Shown one piece after another: positions 31,387 to 43,720 of a stretch of 64,000 nt of DNA. The position numbers and the translations under genes are program-made. Numbering within the stretch: the first letter of the stretch is position 1; each line of letters starts with the position of its first letter. The DNA is from Lunularia cruciata (lineage: Eukaryota; Streptophyta; Marchantiopsida; Lunulariales; Lunulariaceae): positions 75,494,552 to 75,558,551 of the forward strand of contig OX419756.1 in NCBI GenBank assembly GCA_948567375.1, in the 5' to 3' direction. The notes below the pieces were generated by a model. It saw only the letters and a program-made list of their open reading frames with translations, was not told where the DNA came from and searched no databases.

Positions 31387-34005
31387 GTAATGCTTGACAT
31401 TGCGCGTGCTCTGGGATGACGATGCTCTGAGTTCGACTTAATCCTAGATTTGTATATCTTGGACTAGCAATATCAAGTCAACTGTATATCAGGTTGAACA
31501 TATTCTACCGTAATCGAGAATCAAATTCTGTCAAAGCCAATTCGAACTGGCTGTTGCAGATACTCGATTAAACAAGTGGATTTTCTGTTCTTTGGATGCT
31601 TCCTGCACCTAAGTCCTCAGAAACTGTAATCTGATGTATGACCAGAAATGTCAATGGAAGTCTGATGCCTGGTCCATTTTGACATTGAAGAATGGGTGAA
31701 GCGGTCAAACCGCTCCTTGGGAGGTCATCCATCGTGCATCATGTAGTTCTTTTCACCAATGGATATTGCAGCCTACAGATCACTGTAGACAGCAATATGC
31801 AGCCGATACTTCATTTATGCAGCGTAAGAAGAGTACTACTTCGAAACTTCAAACTCTTTACGACGTGATCCGCGAGTAGGACATCCACCACCGAAAGCAT
31901 GATTTTCACATGCTTGGATGGCTCGAAGTTAAGGTTGCGGAATATATCAGCTTGGTTCAATCTCAACAGTTACTATTCTGGAACTTCGTTTTTGTTCTTG
32001 GTGGATTGCAAATGTACTGAGGTTTCTTCTTAGGGAGAAGATCACGAAAGTTCCTTAACTAGCTCCAGAAGCTTCTCTATATGTACGCAAAATCGAGGAA
32101 GCTCGTTGTGATCCAAAAAATGACCACTCCGAGCTGGCCATTCTGATTGAGCTACTCTATACGACCCAAAAAGGGAACTGTGTACAGAATGCGTGAGCTG
32201 ACTACGAGTACTGTGAGGTTAGGTCTAGTTCTGTTTTTTTTTCCCTTCGGATGGAGGTTTTCTAGAGTCTGGAAATATATTCAGCGAGATAATGACAGAG
32301 CTTTCGGCCTTTGAATGGCCAGCAGATATTGGAAACATGCCAATTGGATGATGAACAGATACTGTGAAGTATAAGTTGAATGGGACGGAGTAGTACATGC
32401 ATATTATGATGTGGAAAAAGATAATCTTGACTCAAGTATTTATGTAGTCACAAGCTCTAATAGATCTATTGGAACCTGCCCTAATTGGAATATTAGGACA
32501 GATCACAGTTGGAGTCAAGAATCAAGTTTTCGATTTCAAATAAGCACCGAAATGGAAGAGAAAATTCAATAGATTCAAGTAAAATAAGGCGAACTTTTAC
32601 CACATTTACTCAAGGTTTTCAGGATCAAGAGATTGTGCAAAAGACTCTACGATTTCTGGAGGAGATCACTTGTCAAAACAATTGCTGATTGAGTAAATGT
32701 CTTTAGCAGATGGCTTGGAACAATTAACAAGTCGTCAAAACAGGAGGTCATTTCCTTGGAACGCTAGCTAATTTCCTCAATAAACCCAAGAAAAAAAGGA
32801 AAAGATGAACCTGTGGGCCAAGCCCGTGACTATGTAATAATAATCTATGAAGACCGAGAAATGGGTTTTTGAAGACAACAAGCCATTTTATATCTCGAGA
32901 CAAATTCTTACCAAGCAATCATTTGGCCCCAAGAATGCACTGAATGTATAAACCAAAGCAAGTGACAAATAAAGTATATAAATTTTGGAACTACTTGGAA
33001 CTACTAAATATTATATATAAAAGTATATAAAAAAAAGGGAGATGCTTCTTTAAGGTACATGCACTTTGTTGAGCACTAATTTAGTAGTAACCTTGACAAC
33101 ATTTTCCTTAGAGATTATCTGGAAATGTCTAGAAAATTTGATATTCTGATTGACACTACCATCAGAAGCATCCCACTGATGAATGCGCAAAGTAAAATCA
33201 AGAGAACAAGCTTTAAAAGTGGTAAAAACTAGTCAACTGATAAGAGTAGTTTGTTAGTGTTTCAGAAAGTGATAACACCAATCAGGCCAAATATCATACT
33301 CAAATAGTTACTCGATTGGGTAAATATGATTCAATAATATTTTTTCATATTTACCTCTCTCAAATATGGTTTTTTCATTTTATAAATATGATTTCAAAAA
33401 ATTATTGATAAATTATGTATAATTTTCATTAAAATAATATGCATGTTATTCTGATTTTGAATTTTTTTTCTTTTTAAAAGAATATTTACTTTATCTTTAA
33501 TCAAAGAATAATTTTGTTGCAAAGTTTGTTGGTGTATTTTGTTGGTGATATTTAATTGCATAGTCTGCTTGCAATGTGTAGTAATAAAGTAGCTCCTATG
33601 TATTCACTATCCTAGCAACACATTCACCTATCAACTTGTTGCCTCCCATAAATTTCTGAACTAGTTCACCATATACTCTTGGATGTGAGTTGACTATCCC
33701 TTCTTAGAAGATTATTTGAGAAAGGGTTTTAAAGGTACGTACATTTGAAGAGTGCAATATTGGGTATGGATTGCCTATTTTCACATGAACTCAGTAGACT
33801 AAAATACTTTATAATTTCTATTAAAAGTAATACAATAGAACAAGAGATTTTCTCTTTATATGGAATATTTGTTAATATGTTGTGATTGTATTGTTAGATC
33901 TCCATAGTAGAAATAAATTCTATTTAGATTTTGGTAGTATTTTGTGATAAAATCAAAGGTGCATTACATTCATATTTCTCTTATAACTTGTGTTACTAAC
34001 GCTCC
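31387..34005. other. spacer left of the gypsy element
   Basis: No gene recognised. From about 32400 the sequence becomes AT-rich and may be old transposon debris, but no diagnostic motif remains. Confidence 0.45.
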
Positions 34006-34418
34006 TTTTAATAATATGGAGTTAGCAAAAGAGTTAGTAAAAGCTAATGAGTTAATAGAATAAACAACATGTAGCAAAAAGGAGGTAGAACTAATATAAC
34101 TTGAGAATGTTAAGAATGTTCTAGAAGCATCTAGAAAGCTTTGGGTGAGAAGCTTCTAATAACTTTCCAATGATTGAGTAATTTGGCTAGCTTAGCTTAC
34201 ATGACAAGTAAATGACTAGCTTAGTTTTCACTCCAAGAAAAGGGGTTTTGAGAAGGAACCTTCCTTGGAAGTTTCTTGAGAATCTTGTACCTATGTGGCC
34301 TATAAATACCAAAGCCAAAACTCATGCTATGCATTTAGAGTTTCTCTCATCTAAGAGTTCAAATGTGACCTTCTACTCTGAGCTTCAATTCTCTTATTTC
34401 TCTCTTTGGTTTATTACA
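34006..34418 (+). repeat. 5' LTR of the gypsy element
   Basis: Aligns end to end with 43006-43399: AATAATATGGAGTTAGCA, AGAATGTTCTAGAAGCA, GTGGCCTATAAATACCAA and TTTCTCTCATCTAAGAG recur in order. It contains a TATAAATACC promoter box at 34301-34310. Confidence 0.9.
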
Positions 34419-34431
34419 TTTGTATCAAAGC
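34419..34431 (+). other. gypsy primer-binding site
   Basis: TTTGTATCAAAGC directly follows the LTR end and resembles the initiator Met tRNA primer site TGGTATCAGAGC with a few transitions. Confidence 0.6.
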
Positions 34432-34439
34432 AAGAATGT

Positions 34440-36136
34440 GATTGATGGAATCTATGGACCACCAAGTCAATGTCCCCAAACCACTAGGATTTTTGTATCC
34501 ATGTACTACCAAAGAATCATTCCACATTTTGGATAGAAATTTTTGAATACGATCACTTTGTCTGATGCACCATTGAGCCTTCAAACTGTAACTTACATGG
34601 AGTAATGAATTTGTTGCATTTATATGTTAACTTAGATAAATTTCAAGTAGGTAGTTTGGTAGAGTAGTAGTGATGGCAGAAATGTATAAAGCTATCATTA
34701 CTATGTAATAACAAATTGAGCACCTTACTTGATTGTTGGAAGAGAGAGACCAACAACTACAAGAACATATACAGAGAGTAACATTTCAAGAAGGAAAAGA
34801 GTAAATTTAATTTCCAAAACCAAAGGTGTTTGAAGTCAAGAATCTACTTGGTGTAGTTGAGAATTTTGTGTTTGATTGTGAAATGTTTTGAAGTTATAAA
34901 TCTTCAAGATGAACAAAGATAGATTCTCTTTATTTCAAGTCAATTAGATAGAATGGTAAAACTATGGTGGATATTCTAAATGGAGCAAGCTCAATAGCAA
35001 ATTTTTACTCTAATCTTGACATGTGAAGAATTCAAGAGAGCAATAATTTGAAGATCCAAGTGGTAAATATTACAAGAGCCGCACAAGATACATTTGTAGA
35101 ATTGAAGCAGATTTGTTCTATGCAAAGCTACATCATTCAATTACAAAAGACCATAATGTAAATTCCAAAGATTAGAAGGTGAAGCTTTGGACCAATTTGT
35201 GAAGAGATTAAAATCACATACCAAATTGGAAGTAACCATGTAGAAGCCAAAACACTTGGAAAAAGTCATGCAATTGACTACACATTTTTATTCTTTGGTT
35301 GCCACAACTTGGTCTCAACCTAAACCTTCACACAACTTACAAACATATCACCCATGGGTGGAAGAACCAATACCAATGGACATTGATGTCATCCAATGGA
35401 GACCACTTGGCAATGTAGACAAAGAAAGATTATGAAAAAATGGTGGTTGCTCCTATTGTCACCAAATTAGACATTGCATTATCAAATGTCCAACTAGGAA
35501 TATACTACCTCAATGCATTGCCCAAATGGATTTCTTGGAGCATGAGGATTAGGGAAACAAAGAATCTTAATATGAGATATTGAGTCACTTATTGGGAACT
35601 TGATTTGTTCACAAATGGAATAAAGGTTCAATCTATGCAACTTTGATACAAGTACAGGGTATGATATCCAATTGTGGTTGTAAGATTTGGTTGAATGTGA
35701 GAGCTCTTAGAATTGCATGTACATACAATTAACAAGGGAATTTTATATTATTATCAAGCTAATATTTGGTAGTAGCTTGATGATGGTAGATGGTAGAAAG
35801 TGGTATGCATTTTGTACCTCATATCTTATTACATTCAAAATGGAAAGGATTATTTAGAGTGTATGAGGTTTATAATAGTTCCTCTACACTACAATGTCAA
35901 TCTAGGTCATCCTTGGCATGAATATCCTAAGGTTCAATATGATTGGACCCGATGAAAAATTCAAGTCCAACACCAAGGTAAAAATACCTATTAGGTTATC
36001 TAGCACCTCTCAATACAACACCTAAGAATAGTCAATCCCAAGATAGGAAGTTTCTCAATATAATAACTATAAAAAATCCTTGGAGGAAGATATTCATGTT
36101 TTTGCAATGTAGATCAAACCTATTGTGTAAATAGAT
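34440..36136 (+). pseudogene. gypsy gag and protease region, broken
   Basis: A gag remnant ends in a complete CCHC zinc knuckle CSYCHQIRHCIIKC at 35448-35489. Near 35880-35960 the translation resembles NLGHPWHEYPKVQYDWTR, the conserved segment after the aspartic protease of gypsy polyproteins, followed near 36085-36124 by KSLEEDIHVFAM. Stops and frameshifts are frequent. The coding sequence is then interrupted by the nested element. Confidence 0.75.
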
Positions 36137-37429
36137 TATGACAATCCAATGTCAATGTACTAATAATATAATTGGTAAGAACATGTTGTTCCCTAAGGAT
36201 ACTAGTTAGAAATGACTAAAAGTGAAGCCAAAATATCACAATGTCATAGGTTGTCTATCCTTGCTTGTTTAACCTCTTTAGTAGGAATCACTCCTAGAAG
36301 AGGGTAGAGACACCCACTATAGCATCCTACCAAAAAGAGAAATTAACAACCACTCTCATGAAATATTTAATGAGTTCTTGATAGTCGTGGTTCACTTCAC
36401 ACCAAAGGCCTCTTCCCACCTGCAAAGCATCTTTACTCCAAAGATTAGTCTCCCTTGCCAAAAGATATTTCACCTTGAAGGTTAGTTTTCATCCTAAAGG
36501 TTCATTTTTAGGCCAAAGTTTCTTTCACCATGCTTCCATTGTTGACTACGTATGTCCTTTCCCAAAAGGTGCAATCCCAACAAAATACAAAATTGAGTGT
36601 CTACTTGGCTTTTATATTCCATGGTATTATCAATGCTCTATCATTCCCAAAACCTTTCCTCACATTGACTTTCACATTCATGTCAAGGATAACTTCCCTA
36701 ATCTATGAAAATTTCCTAAGCAAGTACTCAAGCACCAAATATCAAGGGTAACTTCCTTGATATAGCATGAATTTCCTAACTAGGTACTCAAACACTCCTA
36801 TTCCAAGGTTCCTCACCACTACTTAACCTACCATACAACCAAAGATGTAAGTGCAAGAAATTTAGTACAAAGACTAAAGAAATCCTTCAGTTTGATATTT
36901 TGATTATGAAAGAAGTGAACATATCTTATTTGGGTTGCAATCCATATACATATATATATATTCCTACTTCTTAATGAAGATGATCTATGGCTAAGGAGTG
37001 CTAGAAATCTTCACCTACATCACTAATCCTACCTATTGATCTTATCCTAAGCATATTTTAGAGGTGATTGCGTGTCCACCACAAACACAACTACTCACTT
37101 TGTCATTTACCTTGGGTGTAATAACAGTCCCTTAATCTTTGGCTACAAAATTTTCCTAAGTCTATAAAAGTTTCAAGCCAAAGTTATTCCAAGACAAAGA
37201 CCTTCTCAAGGCCAAAGGTACTTCTAGGCCAAAGGTGTGTTCTACACTTAACATATTACTTTTTATTTTCCTTTTAGCTAAAACACCTTTGCCCTTATAG
37301 ACCTTTATCAACAAGTAGATCCTTTCCCAAAATAGTCAAGAATCTTGTCCACTAGTATCTTCATGGAATCCTTGAATTTCTTCAAAGTATGCTCATGAAG
37401 TCAATCAAACTACTACTACAAACACTCAT

Positions 37430-39545
37430 CTATATAAGCCGTTGCCATTAGAGCATGAGCTTGAAACCTTGAATCCCCAGACTTTAGTTTTTCCAAGGAG
37501 GATTCCACTACCTCCTTCACAATTCCCACTAGTTGATCCCACACCATCTCTATCCTTGCTAAGATCACGATCTTCTCTGTATTAAGCTACATTTGAACAT
37601 TCTTGCAACTCAATCAAGATTTTCTCCCAAATGGCCAATTGATCTTTCTTGTGCTCTTCTTCCTTCTCCTTAATGTCCTTGGTAAGCTTCTTTGTAGCTC
37701 CTCTTGATGTTGCACTTCCACTACAATGAGAGCCACCTTTGCTTTCTCCACTTTTCCCTCTAGTGCAACAAGTTCTTTAGACTAAGCTTTTACCTACTCC
37801 TCAAGTTAGGTTTGGTAGCATACGTCTTCTTCTTGTGGATTCTTTCCCCTTTCACCTTCTTCTCTAAGGTTGCTTCTTCTTCATTATGGTTAGCCGTCTT
37901 GTGCGTCAGGTTGTTGCCGCATTTTCTCATCTCTAGGTGCTAGGCATAAAATTTTGCAAATTCATCCAACACATTCATCTTTTCTTGTAAATCCCTTGTG
38001 CTAATTGATGGAGGTGGCTTAGAAGGGAAACATAATCAATAACCTTCCCTTGACATTCTTTGTACATAGAAAGAAGCAACTCCATTAATTCTAGTGCAGT
38101 GCCTACTATGTACAACCAATTTAGAGAGTGGCACCATTGGGACTGGTGAAGCTTCTCTCCTTCTCAAGCTAGCCTCCTTCATCTTTCTAATTGAGGCCAA
38201 AGATCCACTCTCCTCTTCCTCAATCTTAACATAGAATATGGGGTCTTCTTGCTTGTGTTCTTCTCTCATCAATGCAAGGACTTTGGTCTTGGATAATCCT
38301 TTATTGTAAAGACCACCTTCTAGCTGAAGTTCACTTTGGCTTGAAGTTCTCCCTTGGCCTGGTAGGAACACGCATCTTTTGCCACTTCTTCCATGTCAAG
38401 CACTCCTTCTTCTTACACCTCTACTTCTCCTATGGGTGGAAACAAGGGGAATCCCATTATTCTTGAGCTATTAGCTACATTCTTTATGGGGCTTGAAGAT
38501 TCAACTTCTCCCTCATATCTTCCCAAGGTAGGCATTCATTCTTTTGCCAAAAGATCATTCTTTTGCCAAAAGATCATTCTTTTGCCAAAAGATCATTCTT
38601 TGTCCTTGGAGGAATCTAGGCAATTACACTTCTCCATCCTAGTCCTTGACCACCTCCTTGTCCAATGAAATCATGATTTGGATGAACAATGGCTTGCTGG
38701 CAGGAAGTGTGGGTTCTAGTTGTGGCCTAACTTTACCTTCTTCATTCACAAGAGTCCTCCTTGTCCTTTTCATGGCCATCATCTTTGGCTTGAAAGGCAT
38801 TGCATGTCTCTTCATTTCCTAAATATTAATTCCTACCACCTTTACTTCTCAAAGCCTAGTGTATTGTGGGCTTCCTTCACTATGAGATATTTCCATATGT
38901 GGGAAATTTTGCATCTTCCTTTGCATCCTTCCTCACCATCATTGCTCATTTGTGGGGCTCCTCAAAATGTCTTACTGGAAGAAGTGATTCAAGATACTCC
39001 TCCTTCTTGGTTGGTGTTAATAGATCTATCCCTAGGTAAAAATGAACAATGAAGAGGGATACAAGAGTCACCTCAACTTCTCCATTCATGTTTCTCACAA
39101 GCTCCTCACCCTCACCCAAAACATTGTTGCCTAATTCACATGATTTCATGGCTATAAGTACTCAAAGAAGATCACTTGACTTTTATTCAAGTAAGTTGTT
39201 TTTTTTTTTAACTTTATCATTGATTTTCCTAAGACCCTTCAGGCATGATCTTTGATTCCAAGTACATACCAAGAATTTTTGGTCCTATCATCCTTGAATG
39301 TTGGGTTGAATTTGGCTTCCAAAGTAAGATTGGAGTGCGTCCAAGTGATATCCAATGTTATGGTGCTTGGGTAAGAATTTTTATGTCCCAACACTCTCCA
39401 CTAATTTTCCTCTATCCAGGAAAAGAGGTACTCTCTCAAGGTCTCCATCCTTGGATCTTGATTATCCTTTATCTCATGCAACATTGCACGGTCACTTAAC
39501 TCCCAATTCCACAACAAGAATTCCACCTTCTTGTTGCGGACCAAC
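37430..39545 (-). pseudogene. antisense coiled-coil ORF of the nested element, copy 2
   Basis: Minus-strand reading from 39540: KKVEFLLWNWELSDRAMLHE, then TITLDITWTHSNLTLEAKF, NSWYVLGIKDH, NNVLGEGEELVRNMNGEVEV, LFIVHFYLGIDLLTP and HFEEPHK (to about 38946). A basic, low-complexity middle follows (38900-38036), including SLRRREASPVPMVPLSKLVV, then a Glu/Lys-rich coiled coil near 37760-37430. Several stops interrupt it. Conservation of motif order with copy 1 supports a genuine, unfamiliar protein of about 600 or more residues. Confidence 0.55.
38536..38601. repeat. 19-bp tandem repeat, about 3.4 copies
   Basis: CATTCTTTTGCCAAAAGAT repeated head to tail within the nested element. Perfect or nearly perfect copies. 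Confidence 0.9.
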
Positions 39546-40103
39546 TCTTGTCTACAATGCAATGCCCACTTAGCCAATCTTGAGGACTTGATGACTCAAC
39601 CATTACAAATTTTTCGGTGGATGTGTCCTTTGGTGAGCAGTCACTCATTTCACATATGAGTGGTTAATATGATCAAACAGTCATCAATTGTAGTTCTTAA
39701 TTTTTTGGAAACATATTTAAATTCTTGGAATTCTTGCAACCTCATTGAATTTTAGGCTAAGGAGCTTCCAAGCAAAATGGTCTCTTGGCCAAAGGTCTCC
39801 TTTCATAACAAAGGTCTTTTATGGCAAAGGTTTTCCTCACCAAAGGTTTCATTGACTAAAAGCCTTCTTTGTAGAAAAGCCAATCTTGGGGCTCTTCACT
39901 CAAATTCATTGTTTTTTGTCTCATTGCAGCACATTCCTTCTGTGTCAAATTTCCTCTAAAGGATGAAATTTTCCCTCAAAGTGGAAGGCAAACAAGAATA
40001 AGTCTCCCTTCTTCCTTATAGACCAGTTATTTTCTCATCTTCCTAAGTAGACTATGTAATTTGGAAGAAAAAGGGGTACTTTGGAAATAAGTGAGGCATC
40101 ATA

Positions 40104-41250
40104 TGGACTTTGATGAGGATAAGAAGCCAATGGTTGATCAGATAGTTTAGGAGTCATTTTTTGTATGATCTTCCAAAGGAGTTACCCTTTGATCAAGGTA
40201 TGCCTTTCAAGATCAAGCTATTGCCAAGTAGTACTCTAATGAGTAGACTAATCTATCGGCTCTCACCAAAAGAGTTAGAGGAACTTCTAGCAATACTTAT
40301 CAAGTTGCTGGAGAAGAATTTCATGCAACATAATACATCTTCTTGGGGAGAACCAATACTCTTTCACCAAAGAAGGATGGAGTGCTTTGATGTTTTATTG
40401 GCTACCATAGCCTTCATGAAGAATGTATATCCCTTGCTTTGAATTGATGACTTGTTCGATCAATTGAGTGGAGCACAATACTTCTTATAGTTGAATTTTT
40501 TAAGCAACTATTGGCAAATGTCCATAGTTATGGAGGATGTACAAAAGAGTACCTTTCACATGAGGTTTGAGTATTTTGAGTGGAGAGTTTTACCTTTTGT
40601 GCTCACTAATGCTTTGGTAATTTTCATAGATCACATGTATTGGGTGTTGGAAGTGCTATTGGATCAATATGTAGTAGTGTTCTTGGAAAATATTTTAATT
40701 TACAATAAGATAAAGGCAGAACATAAGAACCATATACAAGAGGTCCTAAGAAAATTATACTATTGCAAGAAGTCTAAGTGTGCCTTTTGACAAAAGGTAG
40801 TTACCTTCTTGGGTCACAAGTTCTCAATGGAGAGAATCGAGGTGGAAAAAAAGGAATCAAGGTCATTATTGATTGGCCTACTCCTAAAGATGCCATGGAA
40901 GTTTGGGCATTTAATGGATTTGCAATTTTTTACCCAAAATTCATCTTTTATTTTTTTCATGTGGCCACATTGTTAATTGATCTCTTAGGAAAGACATCAA
41001 GCTTTGAGTTGACTGCTACGCAAGAAGAAGTATTCAAGAAAGTAAAGGATAATGTGTCTTCACAACCCATCCTCCATTTATATGATCCTCAAATACCTTG
41101 TATGGTTGATTTTGGTACTTCTAACTTTGCAATTGGAGTCATGTTGCAATAAGAATTTCCAAATGGATTGCATCCCATTGCCTTTTTATCTAAACACCTA
41201 ATTGCAACAAAAAGAATTATTCTGCTCAAAATCAAGAATAACTTGCAATG
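40104..41250 (+). pseudogene. gypsy reverse transcriptase and RNase H, broken
   Basis: YDLPKELPFDQGMPFKIKLL and YRLSPKELEELLAIL lead into reverse transcriptase; then LSNYWQMSIVMEDVQKSTF, LPFVLTNALVIFIDHMYWVL and VVVFLENILIYNK. The catalytic DD of the FLDD box is EN (40686-40691), so activity is lost. RNase H shows FELTATQEEVFKKVKDNV, PILHLYDPQIPCMVDFGTSN and FAIGVMLQ followed by a stop. Four or more separate frames are needed to read it. Confidence 0.88.
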
Positions 41251-41569
41251 ATATATATGAAAATGAGTGGGAACATTATTACCTCTTGAAGAACAAGTGA
41301 TTATGCAAATTGATCATAAATCCTTGTTGTAAACCTTACATTTGGAGCACATGAAGAGACAACATGACCAATAGGAGGAACAACTATAATTTTTTGATAT
41401 CAAACTTGAATAAATACACAAAAAGTTCCATGTTATTCTCAATTCCTTGTCACAATGACCAGATTTAGATAGCCTTCCTACATCTCTCCTAATAGCAATA
41501 TTCACTATGGTGTTCATAGAATCAAATGTACATATAGAGTTCAAGACTAATTTACAATAAGATCCTTTC

Positions 41570-42300
41570 TTTCATCTTATGCAAAGCTTCCTTGTAACAC
41601 ATGACAAGGAGTATAATACCTTTTCATTCAAGGATGGCCTTCTATTTTGTAAGAATCAGATCTATGTTCAAACTATGGGAGATCTCTTATTGTGCAACTT
41701 CAAGAAGCACATGATTTACCCATTGCTAGTCACAATGGGGATGGACAAGATCTTGAGTACACTACAATGTCAATGATGGTAAAACATGGCACAAGAAGTT
41801 TAAGATTTTGACCAATCTTGTGAGAGTTGCCAATGCAACAAGACCAACAACCAAAAATCGTGTGGACTACTTTAACCGCTTCCAATTTTCTCTACTTGTT
41901 AGGAACATGTGAGCTTAAATCTCATCACATCCTTACCAAAAATGGACCAAGGTCATATAGGAATTGTGGTCTTTTTTTATAAGCCTAGCAAGTAGATTTA
42001 CTTGGCACCTACTATAGATACCATAGATGCTCTGATGTTGGCCAATATCTACTTTGATATGATCTTCCAAAACCATGGGATGGCAAGGATTCTTATCTCT
42101 GATTATGATCCTCACTTCATTGGAAAATTTTGGCACACTTTTCAAGCTCCTTGGCACCAAGCTTACCTTTTTTATAGTCTATCATCCTCAAATTGATGGT
42201 CAAACCCAACAAGCAAATTGCACCTTGGAAGATATATTATGTACCTATGCCAATATTCATCACATAAATTTTGGATACTTATCTTGAGATTGTGAGTTTG
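41570..42300 (+). pseudogene. gypsy integrase, broken
   Basis: The N-terminal zinc region survives as LLCNFKKHMIYPLL and, near 41825-41860, CNKTNNQKS. The catalytic core is recognisable as TIDTIDALMLANIYFDMIFQ followed by NHGMARILISDYDPHFIGKFW (about 42075-42135; SDRD is SDYD) and YHPQIDGQTQQANCTLEDIL. Frameshifts separate the parts. Confidence 0.82.
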
Positions 42301-42789
42301 CAAACAATAATTCAAGCAAGCAAGTACCATATTCTCTCCTTTCTTTCTTAATTATGTGCAAGATCCACTTGTCCCAAATCCTCTTCTTGTTCCATTGCCA
42401 TCTCATGTCCCTCATAGTTTTACTTTCTTGTTTATGTTATCTAAGTTCGTACACCAAGCCAAGTCTCATCTTCTTGTTGCTCAAAATAGATGAAAATAAT
42501 ATGTTGATCAAGTTCATCATGATCTCACCTTTCAAATAGATGATAAGGTTATATTCTCCTCTAGTAACCTTCCTCTCCATCTTGACATCCAAGGTTTTTA
42601 AATTTCTCCTAATTGGATAGGTCCATTTAACTTTATTTAGATCATTTCTCTTGTTGCCTTAAAACTTGCACTTCCTGGTCACATGAAGATCCATCATGTT
42701 TTCTATATCTCAAAATTAAAACCTTTGTTTCTAACCCAATTTCCTTTTCTATTGTATCCAACCTCCTCCTCCTCCTCCAATCTATATTC

Positions 42790-42975
42790 ATGAGCATGAC
42801 CAACACAAAGTTGATCATATCCTTGCACATCAAGACATCCAATGTGGCCACAAATGACACATTGAATATAAGATCCTTTGGAAAGTGTATCCTATTCATG
42901 ATGCCAAATGGGAACCTTGTACTTGTCTCCAAAGTGCACAAGTGGCTATTTGAGAGTTTGAAGAGTCCATGGTGA
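42790..42975 (+). pseudogene. chromodomain relic of the gypsy integrase
   Basis: Translation across 42858-42916 gives IEYKILWKVYPIHDAKWEP, the core of a retrotransposon chromodomain, which binds histone marks to steer integration. One stop lies just before it. Its presence places the element among chromoviruses. Confidence 0.75.
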
Positions 42976-42993
42976 TGAGTACATCACCAACTA

Positions 42994-43005
42994 GCGGTGG
43001 GGGAA
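42994..43005 (+). other. polypurine tract of the gypsy element
   Basis: GCGGTGGGGGAA immediately before the 3' LTR; such purine tracts prime plus-strand synthesis. Confidence 0.65.
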
Positions 43006-43399
43006 TATATAATAATATGGAGTTAGCATATGAGTTAGTAGAATCAGCTACATATAGGAAAAGGAAGTAGAACTACCATAACCTAAGAATATTAAGAATG
43101 TTCTAGAAGCACCTAGGAAGCTTCAAGTGAGAAGCTTTTAGGGACCTTCCAATTTGAGTAACTTGTATGCCAAGTTGATTGTTATTTTGGCTTACACAAC
43201 AAGTAAAATGTTAGCTTAGCTTGGACTCCAAGAAAGGAACTTTCCTTTGAAGCTTCTTCAGAACCTAAGACCAAAGTGGCCTATAAATACCAAGGCCAAA
43301 TCTCATGCTAGGCATTTGGATTTTCTCTCATCTAAGAGCTCCAATGTGATCTTCCACTCTTATCTTCCACTCTCTTATTTCTCTCATCTGTCTTTTACA
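43006..43399 (+). repeat. 3' LTR of the gypsy element
   Basis: Counterpart of 34006-34418, ending TTTTACA as the 5' LTR ends ATTACA. It contains the same TATAAATAC box at 43282-43290. Confidence 0.9.
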
Positions 43400-43560
43400 T
43401 TCCCATTTGTACACATGAGATGTTTTGTAAGGAAGAACATGTAGTATCCATACAAGTTGAGCTATTAAGAGTCCATTGTATGATAGTGGAGTAGCTTTAT
43501 TGAAGTATAATTCAAAAATGAGGTACTTCTTGTGAAAGAGATAATTCTTCTAATAAGTAC

Positions 43561-43720
43561 TCTACCTTGTGAATTGAAACTAAGATTTGATTGATAACCG
43601 GCCAATCTATATTATGAATTAGTTATGATTAGCTATTTACTCTACCTTGTGAATTGAAACTAAGATTTGATTGATAACCAGCCAGTCTATATTATGAATT
43701 AGTTATGATTAGCTATTTAT
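43561..43720. repeat. 80-bp tandem duplication
   Basis: Copies 43561-43640 and 43641-43720 begin TCTACCTTGTGAATTGAAAC and differ at only a few bases. They lie just right of the gypsy element. Confidence 0.95.

Larger units (their letters stand above)
36137..40103 (-). mobile_element. unclassified nested element, copy 2 (4.0 kb)
   Basis: Collinear with 11955-15084 but longer. The left end TATGACAATCC and right end GAGGCATCATA correspond to TGTGGCAACCC and GGGGTGTCACA of copy 1; the differences are mostly transitions. The shared left part includes AGAGAAATTAACAACCA and AAGGCCTCTTCC near 36340-36420. The minus strand holds the remnant of the element's own protein (37430-39545). The host gypsy reading resumes right after, near 40160. 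Confidence 0.7.
34006..43399 (+). mobile_element. Ty3/gypsy chromovirus, nearly full length, dead
   Basis: Two LTRs (34006-34418, 43006-43399) enclose a primer site, gag with CCHC knuckle, protease region, reverse transcriptase, RNase H, integrase and a chromodomain, then a polypurine tract. Integrase after reverse transcriptase marks Ty3/gypsy and the chromodomain marks a chromovirus. All coding parts are frameshifted. A 4.0-kb unrelated element (36137-40103) splits protease from reverse transcriptase. LTR divergence is substantial, so insertion is old. Confidence 0.9.

Noticed and set aside
38536-38601. CRISPR-like short repeats
   Set aside because: Direct head-to-tail 19-bp repeats with no spacers, in a plant transposon.
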